This document shows, one piece after another, positions 19,523 to 28,480 of a stretch of 64,000 nucleotides of DNA. The DNA lies in the NCBI GenBank assembly GCA_019918135.1, contig WBZZ01006266.1:124001-188000 (forward strand), read 5' to 3'. Both the position numbers and the translations under genes were made by a program. Position 1 is the stretch's first letter; every line of letters starts with the position of its first letter. The DNA comes from Paulinella micropora (taxonomy: Eukaryota > Cercozoa > Imbricatea > Euglyphida > Paulinellidae). The notes below the pieces were generated by a model. That model did not search any database and had not been told where the DNA came from. It saw nothing but the letters and a program-made list of their open reading frames with translations.

Positions 19523-20284
19523 ATGTGGCGGGCCCTGGTTGTGCAAGGACAAGACCCGATCAGCCCCGCGCGCGGCTCTCCGCTGTCGTGGTCGTCAGGG
19601 GGCCGGCAGGTGCAAGGCAGAGTTCGTGTGGGCGTGCCCAGGCTCAAGGTTGTTTTTTTGGGGCCCTCTGGCGCGGGCAAGACTTGCCTGTTGGAAAAGC
19701 TGACAGACAACAAGAAGCCCGCTGTCGACGCGGCGGCCGGGGCACAGCGACCGCCCACTGTGGGCGTTGACTTCAAGTTGTTGCAGAAAAAGGTGATCCA
19801 TGGCCAAGAATATTCGGTGTGTATCTGGGACACGGCGGGGCAAGAAAGGTTTTCGAACATTGTCCATAACCTGTGGAAGAACGCCGACGTGGCGCTGGTG
19901 TGTTATGATCGCAGCAACCCCGCCAGCGTAGCCGACACGCTTGGCCACTGGCTCGGCAGGGCGCAACTGGCAGTTCCGGAGCACTGCCAGCTGGTGCTGG
20001 TTGGCTGCAAGCAGGACATTGCCCACGCCGACACACCGGCCGCCGTCGCGCAGTACCAGAGCATTATAGACCAGGCCTGTGTAGATCATTGTTGTACCAG
20101 CGCGGTCCGCAGTACTTACAAGGAACTCCAACAAAAGCTAGATGAGCACCTCGCGCTGGCGGTGGCCAGGCGCCGGGCACTCTGGGGCGATCTGTACTCG
20201 GACCCCGCGCGGGGGGGACCGGCGCCTATATCGCTCGCGTGTCCCGCCGAGCCGGCCCTCGGGGGCTGTTGCGCAGCCATGTAA
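19523..20284 (+). CDS. Rab-family small GTPase
   Basis: The ATG at 19523 (MWRALVVQGQDPIS) follows tttaaa; 253 residues. GTPase motifs: G1 FLGPSGAGKTCLLEKL (residue about 43-58), effector-region TVGVDFKLL (G2), G3 VCIWDTAGQERFSNI, G4-position VLVGCKQDI, and a G5-like TSAV. The WDTAGQERF box is typical of Rab proteins. The C-terminus GGCCAAM has a double cysteine close to the end, suggesting geranylgeranylation. Compared with ordinary Rabs (about 200-220 residues) it has about 40 extra residues in front. Rab proteins steer vesicle transport, and mimivirus also encodes one. A viral copy could remodel host membranes or guide virion trafficking. Confidence 0.85.
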   Translation: MWRALVVQGQDPISPARGSPLSWSSGGRQVQGRVRVGVPRLKVVFLGPSGAGKTCLLEKLTDNKKPAVDAAAGAQRPPTVGVDFKLLQKKVIHGQEYSVCIWDTAGQERFSNIVHNLWKNADVALVCYDRSNPASVADTLGHWLGRAQLAVPEHCQLVLVGCKQDIAHADTPAAVAQYQSIIDQACVDHCCTSAVRSTYKELQQKLDEHLALAVARRRALWGDLYSDPARGGPAPISLACPAEPALGGCCAAM

Positions 20285-20370
20285 GTCTTCCATCCAGCCC
20301 CCGCTGGCGCGGACTGGAAAAAAAACCTTTGAAGTTGTTATCAATTAAAAAAGAAAACATTCGTTTTTAT

Positions 20371-21072
20371 TTACATTTTGCTTCCCAACTCTTTTATGCT
20401 CTTCTTCAAATGTCTAAGCACCAGCTCACACATCTCCTGTGCCAAGTAGCAAAAGGCGCTGTGTATTGCCACCTCGCCCATGCCTGCAAAGGTACTTTGG
20501 ATGGTACTGCATAAAATTGTGTTTGTTATTTCACCCCCCCTGTCGCCATTGATACGTGGAGCAGGTCTCAGTGTGTATTTATCCGATCCGTCGCCTTTAT
20601 GCAGATAGCCTAATCTCGCAAGCTCTGGAAAAGGTGTTTTCCCTTTCTCATCCTGTAGCTCTTCCCTGGACCACTGCGCTTCGCTCTCCTGCATGTACTG
20701 GTACCAAACTAGAAAAGGGCTGTCTCTTCACTGTATCATGAGATCCGCGCACCATAATGCACAAATCCACTTTGCAGAGTCGCCACAATTATTAGCCTCT
20801 TCCCACAACGAAATGTAAACCCCCAGCCACAAATCAGTGTCGCCGCTTTTGAGTAGTGTGCGTTTCTCGGCCAGGTTGGAGCGCCAGCCGCAGTAGAAGC
20901 TTATCGCGTTTGTGAACTTGACAACGTCTTGCACACTTGGATGATGCTTCTCTACTTGGGATTTCAGTACTTTTATGAACGGGAGAGCATGTTTTTTCGT
21001 AGGGCAAAATGGAGTTGCGCGTTGAAGAAGTACAGAATTTATTTTTTCATTAAGAAACGTACCACGTGACAA
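20371..21072 (-). pseudogene. Unknown protein
   Basis: A minus-strand coding region whose two parts share the same style: MSRGTFLNEKINSVLLQRAT, then SFYCGWRSNLAEKRTLL, DTDLWLGVYISLWEEANNC, and later PFPELARLGYLHKGDGSDKY and IHSAFCYLAQEMCELVLRHL. It appears broken about once. No ATG is visible at the front; immediately upstream the minus strand has a long C run ending in cgacag, which resembles a 3' splice site, so an upstream exon is possible. Trp- and Cys-containing helices suggest a compact globular protein. No family recognised. A/T-rich 3' flank (about 20341-20370). Confidence 0.4.
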
Positions 21073-21233
21073 CTGTCGGGGGGGGGGGGGGAAGGTATGT
21101 GCAGAGCCTGCATATCATAACATTTCGCGCAACCTGCCTCGTCTTTTCTCTGGAGACGACTTACTCTCCCCCCCCCCCCCCGGCCCACTTTTTGTTGACC
21201 CCCCGACTCTCTTCTACAGCTCAACACAAGGAG

Positions 21234-21743
21234 TCACGATGCTCCAACAGGCTTTGCTTTGTATAAAGTTAACATTTTTTTGAGCATTACAAAATCTACA
21301 TGCACTGCAATGCCCGCAGAGTCCCATTTGCCCTTCCGGTGGACGAGCTTTGCCAGTTTTTCTTGGCGGCAGGTTGCTACAGAAAAGTCCAAATTGCAGT
21401 CCTTATTTTCAGGAATCAGGCTTGGGTTAGCCATGTTTACAAATTCCTGCCTTCCAAGGCCTGATATTGGTTCTTTTTCTTCCAAGTTCCACAGATGATG
21501 CTTTTTGCTTGGAATTCTTTCGTATGTCATGAGTTTGTTCAGTTCTTTGAGAAAACCATTTGCCGTAACTGCCGCTGTTCCGGTCGCAAAAACCCCCTGC
21601 ACGGAGTCCCCCCACGCAGGCGGGTTCTTATTGAACACGGCTTGCCATTCCCCTACACCGAAAAGCTCCTTGTCCAGGTTACTTTCTGCAGGCCCGGAAT
21701 GGATCGCGCAATTCACTGAGGGGCGTTTCTTCTGTCGAAACAT
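21234..21743 (-). CDS. Unknown 169-residue protein
   Basis: The ATG at 21743 (MFRQKKRPSVNCAIHSGPAE) is about 50 bp downstream of a good TATA-like box (ttttataag). Features: a basic N-terminus, NGFLKELNKLMTYERIPSKK, a stretch DSAGIAVHVDFVMLKKMLTL near the end, and no signal peptide or membrane segment. I do not recognise a family. It is divergent from the Skp1 gene and upstream of another unknown gene on the same strand. Confidence 0.6.
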   Translation of the reverse strand: MFRQKKRPSVNCAIHSGPAESNLDKELFGVGEWQAVFNKNPPAWGDSVQGVFATGTAAVTANGFLKELNKLMTYERIPSKKHHLWNLEEKEPISGLGRQEFVNMANPSLIPENKDCNLDFSVATCRQEKLAKLVHRKGKWDSAGIAVHVDFVMLKKMLTLYKAKPVGAS

Positions 21744-21790
21744 ATCAGCGTGTGGGTGTGTGCGAGTAAGTTGTAGCTAACCTAGAATCT

Positions 21791-21800
21791 CTTATAAAAC
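21791..21800 (-). promoter_or_regulatory. TATA-like box
   Basis: Minus strand gttttataag, about 50 bp before the ATG at 21743. It is one of the clearest TATA-like boxes in the window. Confidence 0.55.
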
Positions 21801-21814
21801 ACGTATGATAAAGC

Positions 21815-22005
21815 TCTTTGGGGAGGGGGGGAGGGAGGGAGGGAGAGGGCAAGAGGGGCTATCCCTCTCGGGAACGCTCTCTTTTATCCTTCCTAAAAAT
21901 GGGGGGGGGGGGGGGGTAGCACCTCGCCCCTCCCTCCTCCCCGAAAAGGAGAGTGGGGGGGGGGGGGGGGGCACTCCCCCCCCCCCTCTCCCGCACACAA
22001 TCTCT
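21815..22005. repeat. G-run/C-run palindromic leader upstream of Skp1
   Basis: The stretch has G tracts near 21824-21850, 21901-21916 and 21955-21970 and C tracts near 21977-21986, so that G runs can pair with C runs. Two flanks, ctctcgggaacgctctctt and tctctctttccggcaccctt, are similar. No gene is supported here on either strand. Confidence 0.55.
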
Positions 22006-22079
22006 CTTTCCGGCACCCTTTTTTTGTAGTACATCTTTGTTTGGCTTTTATCGGGCCGACAGACCGAACTCCCGTCACG

Positions 22080-22649
22080 ATGTCTCAGTCGCTGCTTGAG
22101 GAGGAGGAAAAGAAAAATAAGCCGGCCGTCACGGGGCTGGATGGCCCCGTGAGAGAGGACGACGAAAACTTGCAGCTAGAGTCCCAAGACAAAAAGTTGT
22201 TTCCAGTTGCCAAGAAAGCGGCCCTAATGTCCGAGCTGATCAAAACAATGGTCGAGGGGGACAAGGAAGAGTCCATAATCCCTCTGCCAGAGGTCAAGAG
22301 CGGCATCCTGTCTCTTGTGGTCAAGTACATGCAGCGGCATGTAGCTGACGATAAGCCGCTGGAGATCGACAAGCCGCTCAGGAGTGCTAATCTGATAGAG
22401 ATAGTCGGCGACTGGGACGCGAAATTCGTCGATGTTGATCGGGAGACTCTCTTTGACTTGATCCTGGCCGCCAACTACATGGACATCAAGCCTCTGCTCG
22501 ACCTGGCATGCGCCAAGGTGGCGACAATGATCAAGGGCAAAACAACCGAACAGATACGCGAGACCTTTAACATCCAAAACGATTTCACTCCAGAAGAAGA
22601 AATGGCCGTCAACGCCGAGAACCGCTGGGCCGAGCAAGAGCAAACATAG
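22080..22649 (+). CDS. SKP1: Skp1-like SCF ubiquitin-ligase adaptor
   Basis: The ATG at 22080 (MSQSLLEEEEKKNKPAV) gives 189 residues, a little longer than cellular Skp1 (about 160) because of an acidic N-terminal extension. The C-terminal Skp1 signature is unmistakable: LFDLILAANYMDIKPLLDLA, then CAKVATMIKGKTTEQIRETF, then NDFTPEEEMAVNAENRW. The N-terminal BTB/POZ half includes SIIPLPEVKSGILSLVVKYM. Skp1 bridges Cullin-1 to F-box proteins. The F-box-binding helices H6-H8 region is retained, so it could compete with host Skp1 or pair with viral LRR/F-box proteins, and an LRR gene of FBXL/AMN1 type sits at 54133. AATAAA at 22679 ends the transcript, and the zinc-finger gene begins 73 bp after the stop. 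Confidence 0.9.
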   Translation: MSQSLLEEEEKKNKPAVTGLDGPVREDDENLQLESQDKKLFPVAKKAALMSELIKTMVEGDKEESIIPLPEVKSGILSLVVKYMQRHVADDKPLEIDKPLRSANLIEIVGDWDAKFVDVDRETLFDLILAANYMDIKPLLDLACAKVATMIKGKTTEQIRETFNIQNDFTPEEEMAVNAENRWAEQEQT

Positions 22650-22678
22650 CCCCGGCCGGGAACGATTTTGTTGTACTA

Positions 22679-22684
22679 AATAAA
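22679..22684 (+). terminator. AATAAA signal after Skp1
   Basis: Overlapping taaataaaataaac begins 28 bp after the Skp1 stop and lies within the 73-bp gap before the zinc-finger gene. Confidence 0.5.
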
Positions 22685-22722
22685 ATAAACATCTAGACAA
22701 AGTCTTAACACTTGCACACGGA

Positions 22723-23481
22723 ATGTCTAGTGATCTTAGCTCGCAACCAAGCCTTGGTCGATGCCTAGACGGGAAGCAGCACGCCTGCGACTGGTGCACT
22801 AGAATCTTTGCAAATTCTGGCAATCTCGCAGAACACAAGCGTCGCGCGCACACGGGCGAGAAGCCCTATGCCTGCGACGAGTGCGACAGCAGGTTTGTAG
22901 GATCTGGCGAGCTCACGGATCACAGGCGCCGTGCGCACACGGGTGAGAAGCCTTACGCCTGTGACGAATGCGACAGCAGGTTTGCGGGGTCTGGCGAGCT
23001 CACCTGTCACAAGCGCGTGCACACGGGCGAGAAGCCTTACGCCTGCAACCAGTGCAATAGCAAGTTTGCGCAAGCTAGCCATCTCACTGTGCACAAGCGC
23101 GTGCATACGGGCGAGAGGCCTTACGGCTGCGATGAGTGCGACGGCAAGTTTACGACCTCCAGCAATCTGACACAACACAAGCGCCGTGCGCACACGGGCA
23201 AGAAGCCTTACGCCTGCGACCGGTGTAATAGAAGGTTCGCAGAACCTAGCGAGCTCACAAGACACAAGCGCCGTGCGCACGGGGACGAGACGACGCCTTA
23301 CGAATGCGACAGGTGCGACAGAAAGTTCACGACGGCCAGTAAGCTAGCACAGCACAAGCGCCATGCGCACGAGAAGCCTTATGCCTGCGATGAATGCCAC
23401 AGAAGGTTCGTGACAACTAGCGGACTCACCATACACAAGCGCCGTGAGCACACGGGCGACAGTGTAGTGCGAGTAGAATAG
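22723..23481 (+). CDS. C2H2 zinc-finger protein, eight fingers
   Basis: 252 residues from ATG 22723. Eight classical C-x2-C-x12-H-x3/4-H fingers follow one another with mostly TGEKPYACDEC linkers: CDWCTRIF, CDECDSRF (twice), CNQCNSKF, CDECDGKF, CDRCNRRF, CDRCDRKF and CDECHRRF. The linkers show tandem DNA-binding fingers of Krueppel type. Several fingers are near-copies (SGELT in two adjacent ones), indicating recent internal duplication. Likely a DNA-binding regulator of viral or host genes in the nucleus. Target specificity cannot be stated from sight. Confidence 0.85.
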   Translation: MSSDLSSQPSLGRCLDGKQHACDWCTRIFANSGNLAEHKRRAHTGEKPYACDECDSRFVGSGELTDHRRRAHTGEKPYACDECDSRFAGSGELTCHKRVHTGEKPYACNQCNSKFAQASHLTVHKRVHTGERPYGCDECDGKFTTSSNLTQHKRRAHTGKKPYACDRCNRRFAEPSELTRHKRRAHGDETTPYECDRCDRKFTTASKLAQHKRHAHEKPYACDECHRRFVTTSGLTIHKRREHTGDSVVRVE

Positions 23482-23570
23482 TATTCCTTTTGCAATCTTT
23501 TTTCGCAAAGAAAGTATTTAAAAAAGTTTGTATTAAAAGCTCGCAGCCTTTTAGTAGGGACGTCCCTACT

Positions 23571-23900
23571 TTACACGAAGATGATCCGAAGCGTGGCGGG
23601 CTTGGACGACGAAATGCGCGGCCAAGGTTGGTTGTTTAAGGGCCTTAAAAAACGCTCCCTTAATATCCCGCCATTTACCCGCTGGTAAACATAGGCGACG
23701 TTCATTTCATGCAAGCGACCGTTATCTCTAGGATTTTTACGTACCTCGGACAACGAGGCTTTCAATGATTCGACCCGCCCTCTGAGCTGTTCGGCCCACG
23801 CGGGTTCCTGCCACTGCTCGCGCGGGGAGAGGGAGCAGGGGAGGGACTGAGAGGCTTTCGTTTCTCCTGTGCCTCCTCCCTTCCGCCCCGCTGCACGCAA
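23571..23900 (-). CDS. Possible small protein, weak
   Basis: An open stretch with WAEQLRGRVESLKASLSEVR (helical) and RLHEMNVAYVYQRVNGGILR, ending near A/T-rich sequence at 23520-23570 that could hold its 3' end. There is no ATG at the front, and the N-terminal part looks like translated leader. It shares the gap between the zinc-finger gene and the methyltransferase gene. It may be a fragment or chance. Confidence 0.25.
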   Translation of the reverse strand: MRAAGRKGGGTGETKASQSLPCSLSPREQWQEPAWAEQLRGRVESLKASLSEVRKNPRDNGRLHEMNVAYVYQRVNGGILRERFLRPLNNQPWPRISSSKPATLRIIFV

Positions 23901-23982
23901 AGCGCTTTTTGTAACAGGTGTGTTTAAAAAGGTTTGAGAGAGAGAGAGAGGTGAACGTGTTCGAGACGATAAGGGACCGCCG

Positions 23983-26967
23983 ATGGATTCGGTTGGTTTG
24001 CAGCTACAGGCGCTGTTGAACGTCCTTGAGAAAGCAAGTTTGGTGTGCCAGCGTTGTCAGATCAACACCAAAACTGTTCGAGGCTACAAGTACAGCCCTC
24101 CTGCCGCTCAACAACCACGCTGGCTTGTAGAATGGAAGGAAGACGTAAAGAGGCAAGCCAGCGTTGGGCAGGCTGCTAGCCCGCCCGAGCCCGCCCGAGC
24201 TCCTTTACTACGATGGAGCACGTCTTCCGCGGCCCGTCGCGGAAGGCCCGCCGTGCGGGTACCCATCGAAAGTCTAGATGCTAAGAGGTGGGCTAAAATA
24301 GCGTGGACGTCGTCGTTGTCGTCGCCCCGTGACAGCGGACTGCCTAGGTTGCATACATTGGAGATGGAGAACGTGACGTATGCCTTTGTGCAATGCCCCA
24401 GCCTGCTCGTGCTAGTGCAAAGGGCGGCGCTGCAACAGTACATGCACTTGGCTACGGGTTGCACGCCCGTGGTGGGCTGTCTCGTGTGGGTGAAGGGGAA
24501 AAAAAAGAAGCCGGGCGACGAAGATGAGTTCTGGCTTTGCAGTGAATGGGCAGGCGTAGAGATAGACAAGGACAATGGACGCGCGGGGCGGGGGGCCGCG
24601 CTGGCGGCCCTGGTGGAGCGCCTGGCCCTGGGGTGCTGCGACAACCTGCTGCTTTCGAAGCTCGGGCCTAGTTCGCTGTGCTGGAGCGAGCGACTGCAAC
24701 AGTACATGTTGTCCCACTCGGGGCTCGCGCATGCGCAAGAGCTGGCGGTCTCTTGTACGACGACGCGTGTGGAGAGGTTGCTGTGCCAGCGAGCGTGCAC
24801 GTTATCAAACCTGCTGGTGCTGGCCGCGCTGTTCAGAGCGCTGCGTAGCGAAGCGGCGCTGTGTCGGGCGGGGCTAGCGGCCGTTGCCGAGCAAATAGAG
24901 ACGCTTGCGCAGGAGCCCGTGCTCAGCCTGGCTAGAGGTTGGTGGCCACCGTCGGTGCCGGGCGCAAGCTATAATTTTGACGACTACCTGCAAGTTGTCA
25001 GGAAGAGCAAGACCCCGGCGCCTCTGCGACTACTGTCGACCACTACTACCTCGTCACCGACGATCCCCGCGGTGGTCCTGCAGGCGGCGGGCTTGGCGCA
25101 CCACCTGCTCCGCCAAGGCCTGCAGGCGCTGCCCGAACTTATGACAGCGTCGGCACCTGCAGGCGCTCCATGGCAGCAGCGCTCTGAACAGCGCGGGTAC
25201 TGGGAGGGCGAGCTGTGTGACTTTCTGGCTCGGTTCTTGTGGGCGGCGTCCCGCCTGTGCATGTTTGAGTTGGGGCCCGAGATCTTTACTTGGGACAGAG
25301 AGCGACGGCGCTTCTTGGTCTCTGGCACAGCGCGCTGGCTGCAGCGGCATTGCCTAGCCAGCGCGCTAAGCACGGAGCCGCGGGTGCGATCGTCCACCCT
25401 GAGGTTGTCGAACGCGCTAGCACTCTTTCTGTGCTTCTACGGGAGCCGGCTGCGAGAACGGGCTTGCGTGCTGCGGCCCGCGCAGAGCTGGGCGCTGGCG
25501 GTGTGCCAGGAACTGTGGCTGTGCGCGGAGGAGGCGCCTGCGCAATGGCTGGACGGGCTGACGTTTAGCCACTGCGCGTTGCGGCAGCGGAGGCGGGAGC
25601 AGGAGCCGCTGCCAGCACCCGTCGTGCAGCTCCGTCGCTGGTGGTATTACTTGCTGCGTTCAGAGAAGAGCGCGGACGAGACGCTGGGGCGCGCGTTCCG
25701 CTACCTGTCCAACCTAGGCAGCGCGGCTTCTTTTGTGCACGTCCCCCCGGAGCTGCGCGGACTTTTTTTCGACGACAGCAAGGCGCCGGCCGGGCACTTT
25801 CTCTTAGTCCGCGACCCCCCCAACCAGGTCTCTGCACGCCGGCGCCTGTCGGAGGAGCTGGTCGGTTGCTTCGTGGTCTGGGTCTGTCTGTTGCTGCTGG
25901 AGGTAGTACGCGACTCACCGCAGGGTCCCGGGGGCGCGTACCTGCAGGTGCAAGTAGGTGTCCCCCGGGATCTTGAGCTCCTGGGCGAGCCGGAACTTTA
26001 CGGCCCAGGGAAACCAGAGCCCCCACTCCGCAAAGAGGCCATGTTCCCGGCGGGGTGCGTCTTGGGCGACACGTGGAACTGCCCCAACTGTACGTTGGAG
26101 GGGAACATTTTCTCGGCGTCCGTGTGCGCCGTGTGCAGAAGCGCCAACCCCTACGTGCTGTGCCTTCCCGGCAAAGCAAACGAGCCGAGCTCGTGTGCGC
26201 AAGCTAAGAGGCTGCTGCTTTTCTACCGCCAGGCACGGGGGGGGATCGGGGACGGGCTGGCCTCGCCGCTGGGCAAGCAGGCGGCAACCTCGGCCGTCAT
26301 GATCAGGCGCTCCTCCCCCTGTGCGCGCAACCAGGAAGAGTCCGGTACACAGGGCACGGCACAGCCCCTCTTGTACGCGCTGCTGGATTACTACTTGCAA
26401 AAAGAAAAAGGCGAGCTGATCTTTGTGGACGCTGGGGCCGGAGAGGGGCACGCGGTCAATATCGCGGGCGTGATGGGCTTTCGGGCGGTGTACGGCTTTG
26501 ACTCTGGGGACTTTGCAGCAATCCAGACCACCGCCTGGAGCTCGATGCTCGATAGGCTACAAGGTGTGCTGGCCCGGGCAACACGACCGCGGGTCTTCTG
26601 GGGCACAGACTGCCGCGAGGGCTTCACCTTGGCCAAGATTCTACCCGACGACGGGTCGGCACAGGGCGCTGCCAGTTTTGGTATTGCACTTCTCAGCTTC
26701 TACGCAGGCTGGAACCCGCTGCACAAGAAAATTCTGTTAAATTTAATACAAAAGGACCTGCGCGTGCGCTACGCTTTTTTAATCGATCGGCACTGGGACT
26801 TTGTGAAGCTGCAGGTCCCCGAGGTCCTGTCAGACCTTGTACTAGAGTGCCACGCGCCAGTGTCCATGGCGGGCCCCACTGCCGAAACTTTTCGTATGCT
26901 GGTGTTTAAACGGCACAGAGCCGAGCTGGGCACTGGCTTCCCTGCTCGGCCCGCGCAGCAGAGCTAA
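23983..26967 (+). CDS. Large protein with RanBP2-type zinc finger and C-terminal methyltransferase-like domain
   Basis: 994 residues from ATG 23983. The first 690 residues are mostly helical and hydrophobic-rich with no recognised domain. A RanBP2/NZF-type finger follows (residue about 696-722: DTWNCPNCTLEGN then VCAVCRS, with the W-x-C-x2-C...C-x2-C pattern), a fold that binds ubiquitin, RNA or Ran. At about 810-830 a class I SAM-dependent methyltransferase motif I appears, LIFVDAGAGEGHAVNIA then VYGFDSGD, and later strands match (SFGIALLSFYAGWN, FLIDRHWDFVKL). Motif I is closer to Dot1-like and other generic class I enzymes than to cap 2'-O-methyltransferases. Substrate unknown; a protein, RNA or histone target is possible. 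A TATA-like gtttaaaaag lies about 55-60 bp upstream. Confidence 0.6.
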   Translation: MDSVGLQLQALLNVLEKASLVCQRCQINTKTVRGYKYSPPAAQQPRWLVEWKEDVKRQASVGQAASPPEPARAPLLRWSTSSAARRGRPAVRVPIESLDAKRWAKIAWTSSLSSPRDSGLPRLHTLEMENVTYAFVQCPSLLVLVQRAALQQYMHLATGCTPVVGCLVWVKGKKKKPGDEDEFWLCSEWAGVEIDKDNGRAGRGAALAALVERLALGCCDNLLLSKLGPSSLCWSERLQQYMLSHSGLAHAQELAVSCTTTRVERLLCQRACTLSNLLVLAALFRALRSEAALCRAGLAAVAEQIETLAQEPVLSLARGWWPPSVPGASYNFDDYLQVVRKSKTPAPLRLLSTTTTSSPTIPAVVLQAAGLAHHLLRQGLQALPELMTASAPAGAPWQQRSEQRGYWEGELCDFLARFLWAASRLCMFELGPEIFTWDRERRRFLVSGTARWLQRHCLASALSTEPRVRSSTLRLSNALALFLCFYGSRLRERACVLRPAQSWALAVCQELWLCAEEAPAQWLDGLTFSHCALRQRRREQEPLPAPVVQLRRWWYYLLRSEKSADETLGRAFRYLSNLGSAASFVHVPPELRGLFFDDSKAPAGHFLLVRDPPNQVSARRRLSEELVGCFVVWVCLLLLEVVRDSPQGPGGAYLQVQVGVPRDLELLGEPELYGPGKPEPPLRKEAMFPAGCVLGDTWNCPNCTLEGNIFSASVCAVCRSANPYVLCLPGKANEPSSCAQAKRLLLFYRQARGGIGDGLASPLGKQAATSAVMIRRSSPCARNQEESGTQGTAQPLLYALLDYYLQKEKGELIFVDAGAGEGHAVNIAGVMGFRAVYGFDSGDFAAIQTTAWSSMLDRLQGVLARATRPRVFWGTDCREGFTLAKILPDDGSAQGAASFGIALLSFYAGWNPLHKKILLNLIQKDLRVRYAFLIDRHWDFVKLQVPEVLSDLVLECHAPVSMAGPTAETFRMLVFKRHRAELGTGFPARPAQQS

Positions 26968-27124
26968 CCCCCCTCTCTCTCTCTCTCTCTCGCTCCACGC
27001 CAGTCCTCCGTAGCTTTGTCTTGTTGTTTCTTGTTTTGTTAGTAATAATAATTAAAAAAAAAAGACACACAAGAAGAAGCGCAGCTTCCTTGTTCTTCTG
27101 TATGCACTCGGCCGGACTCTGGCT

Positions 27125-28388
27125 ATGCGCGGCTTGTTTACTGTAGGGTACGGCTTAGTAGGCGTCCTCACCTTTGCGTGCGGCTTGGCCTGGCTGTCAG
27201 GCCTGCAGTTGATGGGCGGGAAAGACAGCCGCTGGAGCGAGGCAGCCCTGTTTACGCTGCCGCGGATATGGGTGTGGCACTTAGCGCACGGGGCCGCGCT
27301 CATACTCCTGTGCGAAAAGGGAGTAGAGCCCCCGCTAGCGTACCATGCCACGCTGTTTCCGCTAGCCTGGCACGTCTGGCTTGAATGTCTAGAACGCTAC
27401 CCGACTGGTTTGGCGTACTTGGGTCAAGACAGGCCCTCGCACTCGCGTTCCCTGCGCCTTGTCCTGTGTGTCGTCTGTACGGGTGTTTCCCTCGTCACCG
27501 GGCTGCGCTGGCCAGCAGAAGCTTTTTTGCTACAAGCACAGCTCTACGGCGGCTGGCTGCTGCTTCGCGCCAACCTGCAAATACGCCAGCTAGGGCTGGT
27601 GCTGGCCCGCCGCCGCCGTCAACAGGTTGCAGAGGAGGTCGCCGGGGAGGCTACGGTGGTGCTGGGGCAAGAGGTACAGCCCTGCCCCCCACGGTGGGGA
27701 ACCATGTCGTCGAGGCTTAAGTGCCTCCGACGGGTAAGTGTTGGGCGTTGTACTCTGCGCCGCTTACCTGGCAGTCTGGCTGCGGCTCTCGCTTTCCGCA
27801 CGTCGGCCTGTACGAACAGCTCAGCTGTCCCTGTGGGCTTTTGCCCTGGGCATTTTGGCAGCTCTCGTACCAACCGGCTGGGCCCATCTAGTAGCTATGC
27901 AGATGTCACAGGCCTCCTGCGGCGCCTGTTCCTGCAAACTCTTGCTACCAGGCGACGCCCAGGCAACGGTTTCTGGTCCTGAACAGCCGCCGGTACAAGC
28001 AGAAGAAACAAAAGAAAAGGAACGAGGTGAAGAATGGAGTCGGTCCCCGCCGCAAGGTATGTACAACGGCGTTGGAGCGCTCAGCCGGTTAGTCAACCCC
28101 AAGCTGAACTTGCAAACAACGGAGAGCCCCTCTATCAGCACCGATAGCTTTCCTCGGCGCAAATACCACCTGCGCATGGCCCCCAGCCCCCATCTTACAC
28201 CGGCTCGCACGTCTCCTCTGCCACCTATCGTGTTTCCGAAAAACTATCTTTCCCGCTCGTCACGCAGCAACGCTCTGGGAGAAAGAGAAGTTGAACTGCC
28301 TTGCTTGTCTATTCTACGAGAAATACCAAGCCCGCTCGGACGGGCTGTAGAAACAAAGTTAAGTCTAGAGGAAGCAAACCATTCTTGA
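27125..28388 (+). CDS. Multi-pass membrane protein with a candidate GT-AG intron
   Basis: ATG 27125 (MRGLFTVGYGLVGVLTFACG). The first part has about five hydrophobic segments (GVLTFACGLAWLSGLQLM, WHLAHGAALILLC, LVLCVVCTGVSLVTGL and others). At 27734 a consensus 5' splice site GTAAGT appears, and a tcag at 27821-27824 would close a 91-nt intron. The flanking coding blocks are 609 and 564 bp, both multiples of three, and the second adds another membrane segment (LWAFALGILAALVPTGWAHL) and a Ser/Pro/Arg-rich tail of about 150 residues. Alternatively the region is simply broken, since the putative intron itself could encode a hydrophobic helix. No family recognised. Next to other membrane genes. 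Confidence 0.5.
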
Positions 28389-28480
28389 AACACACAACAG
28401 AAATGTCACCGGTCTTAAACACCACTAGAGGAAGTAAAGGAATTATATTTAATAATAAACTCAAGCTATAGCCCTCTCGG

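Noticed and set aside
22723-23280. 171-codon minus-strand frame opposite the zinc-finger gene
   Set aside because: Shadow of the repeated finger-coding sequence.
23983-26967. FtsJ-like cap 2'-O-methyltransferase
   Set aside because: The K-D-K-E tetrad layout was not visible; only a general class I methyltransferase motif can be supported.
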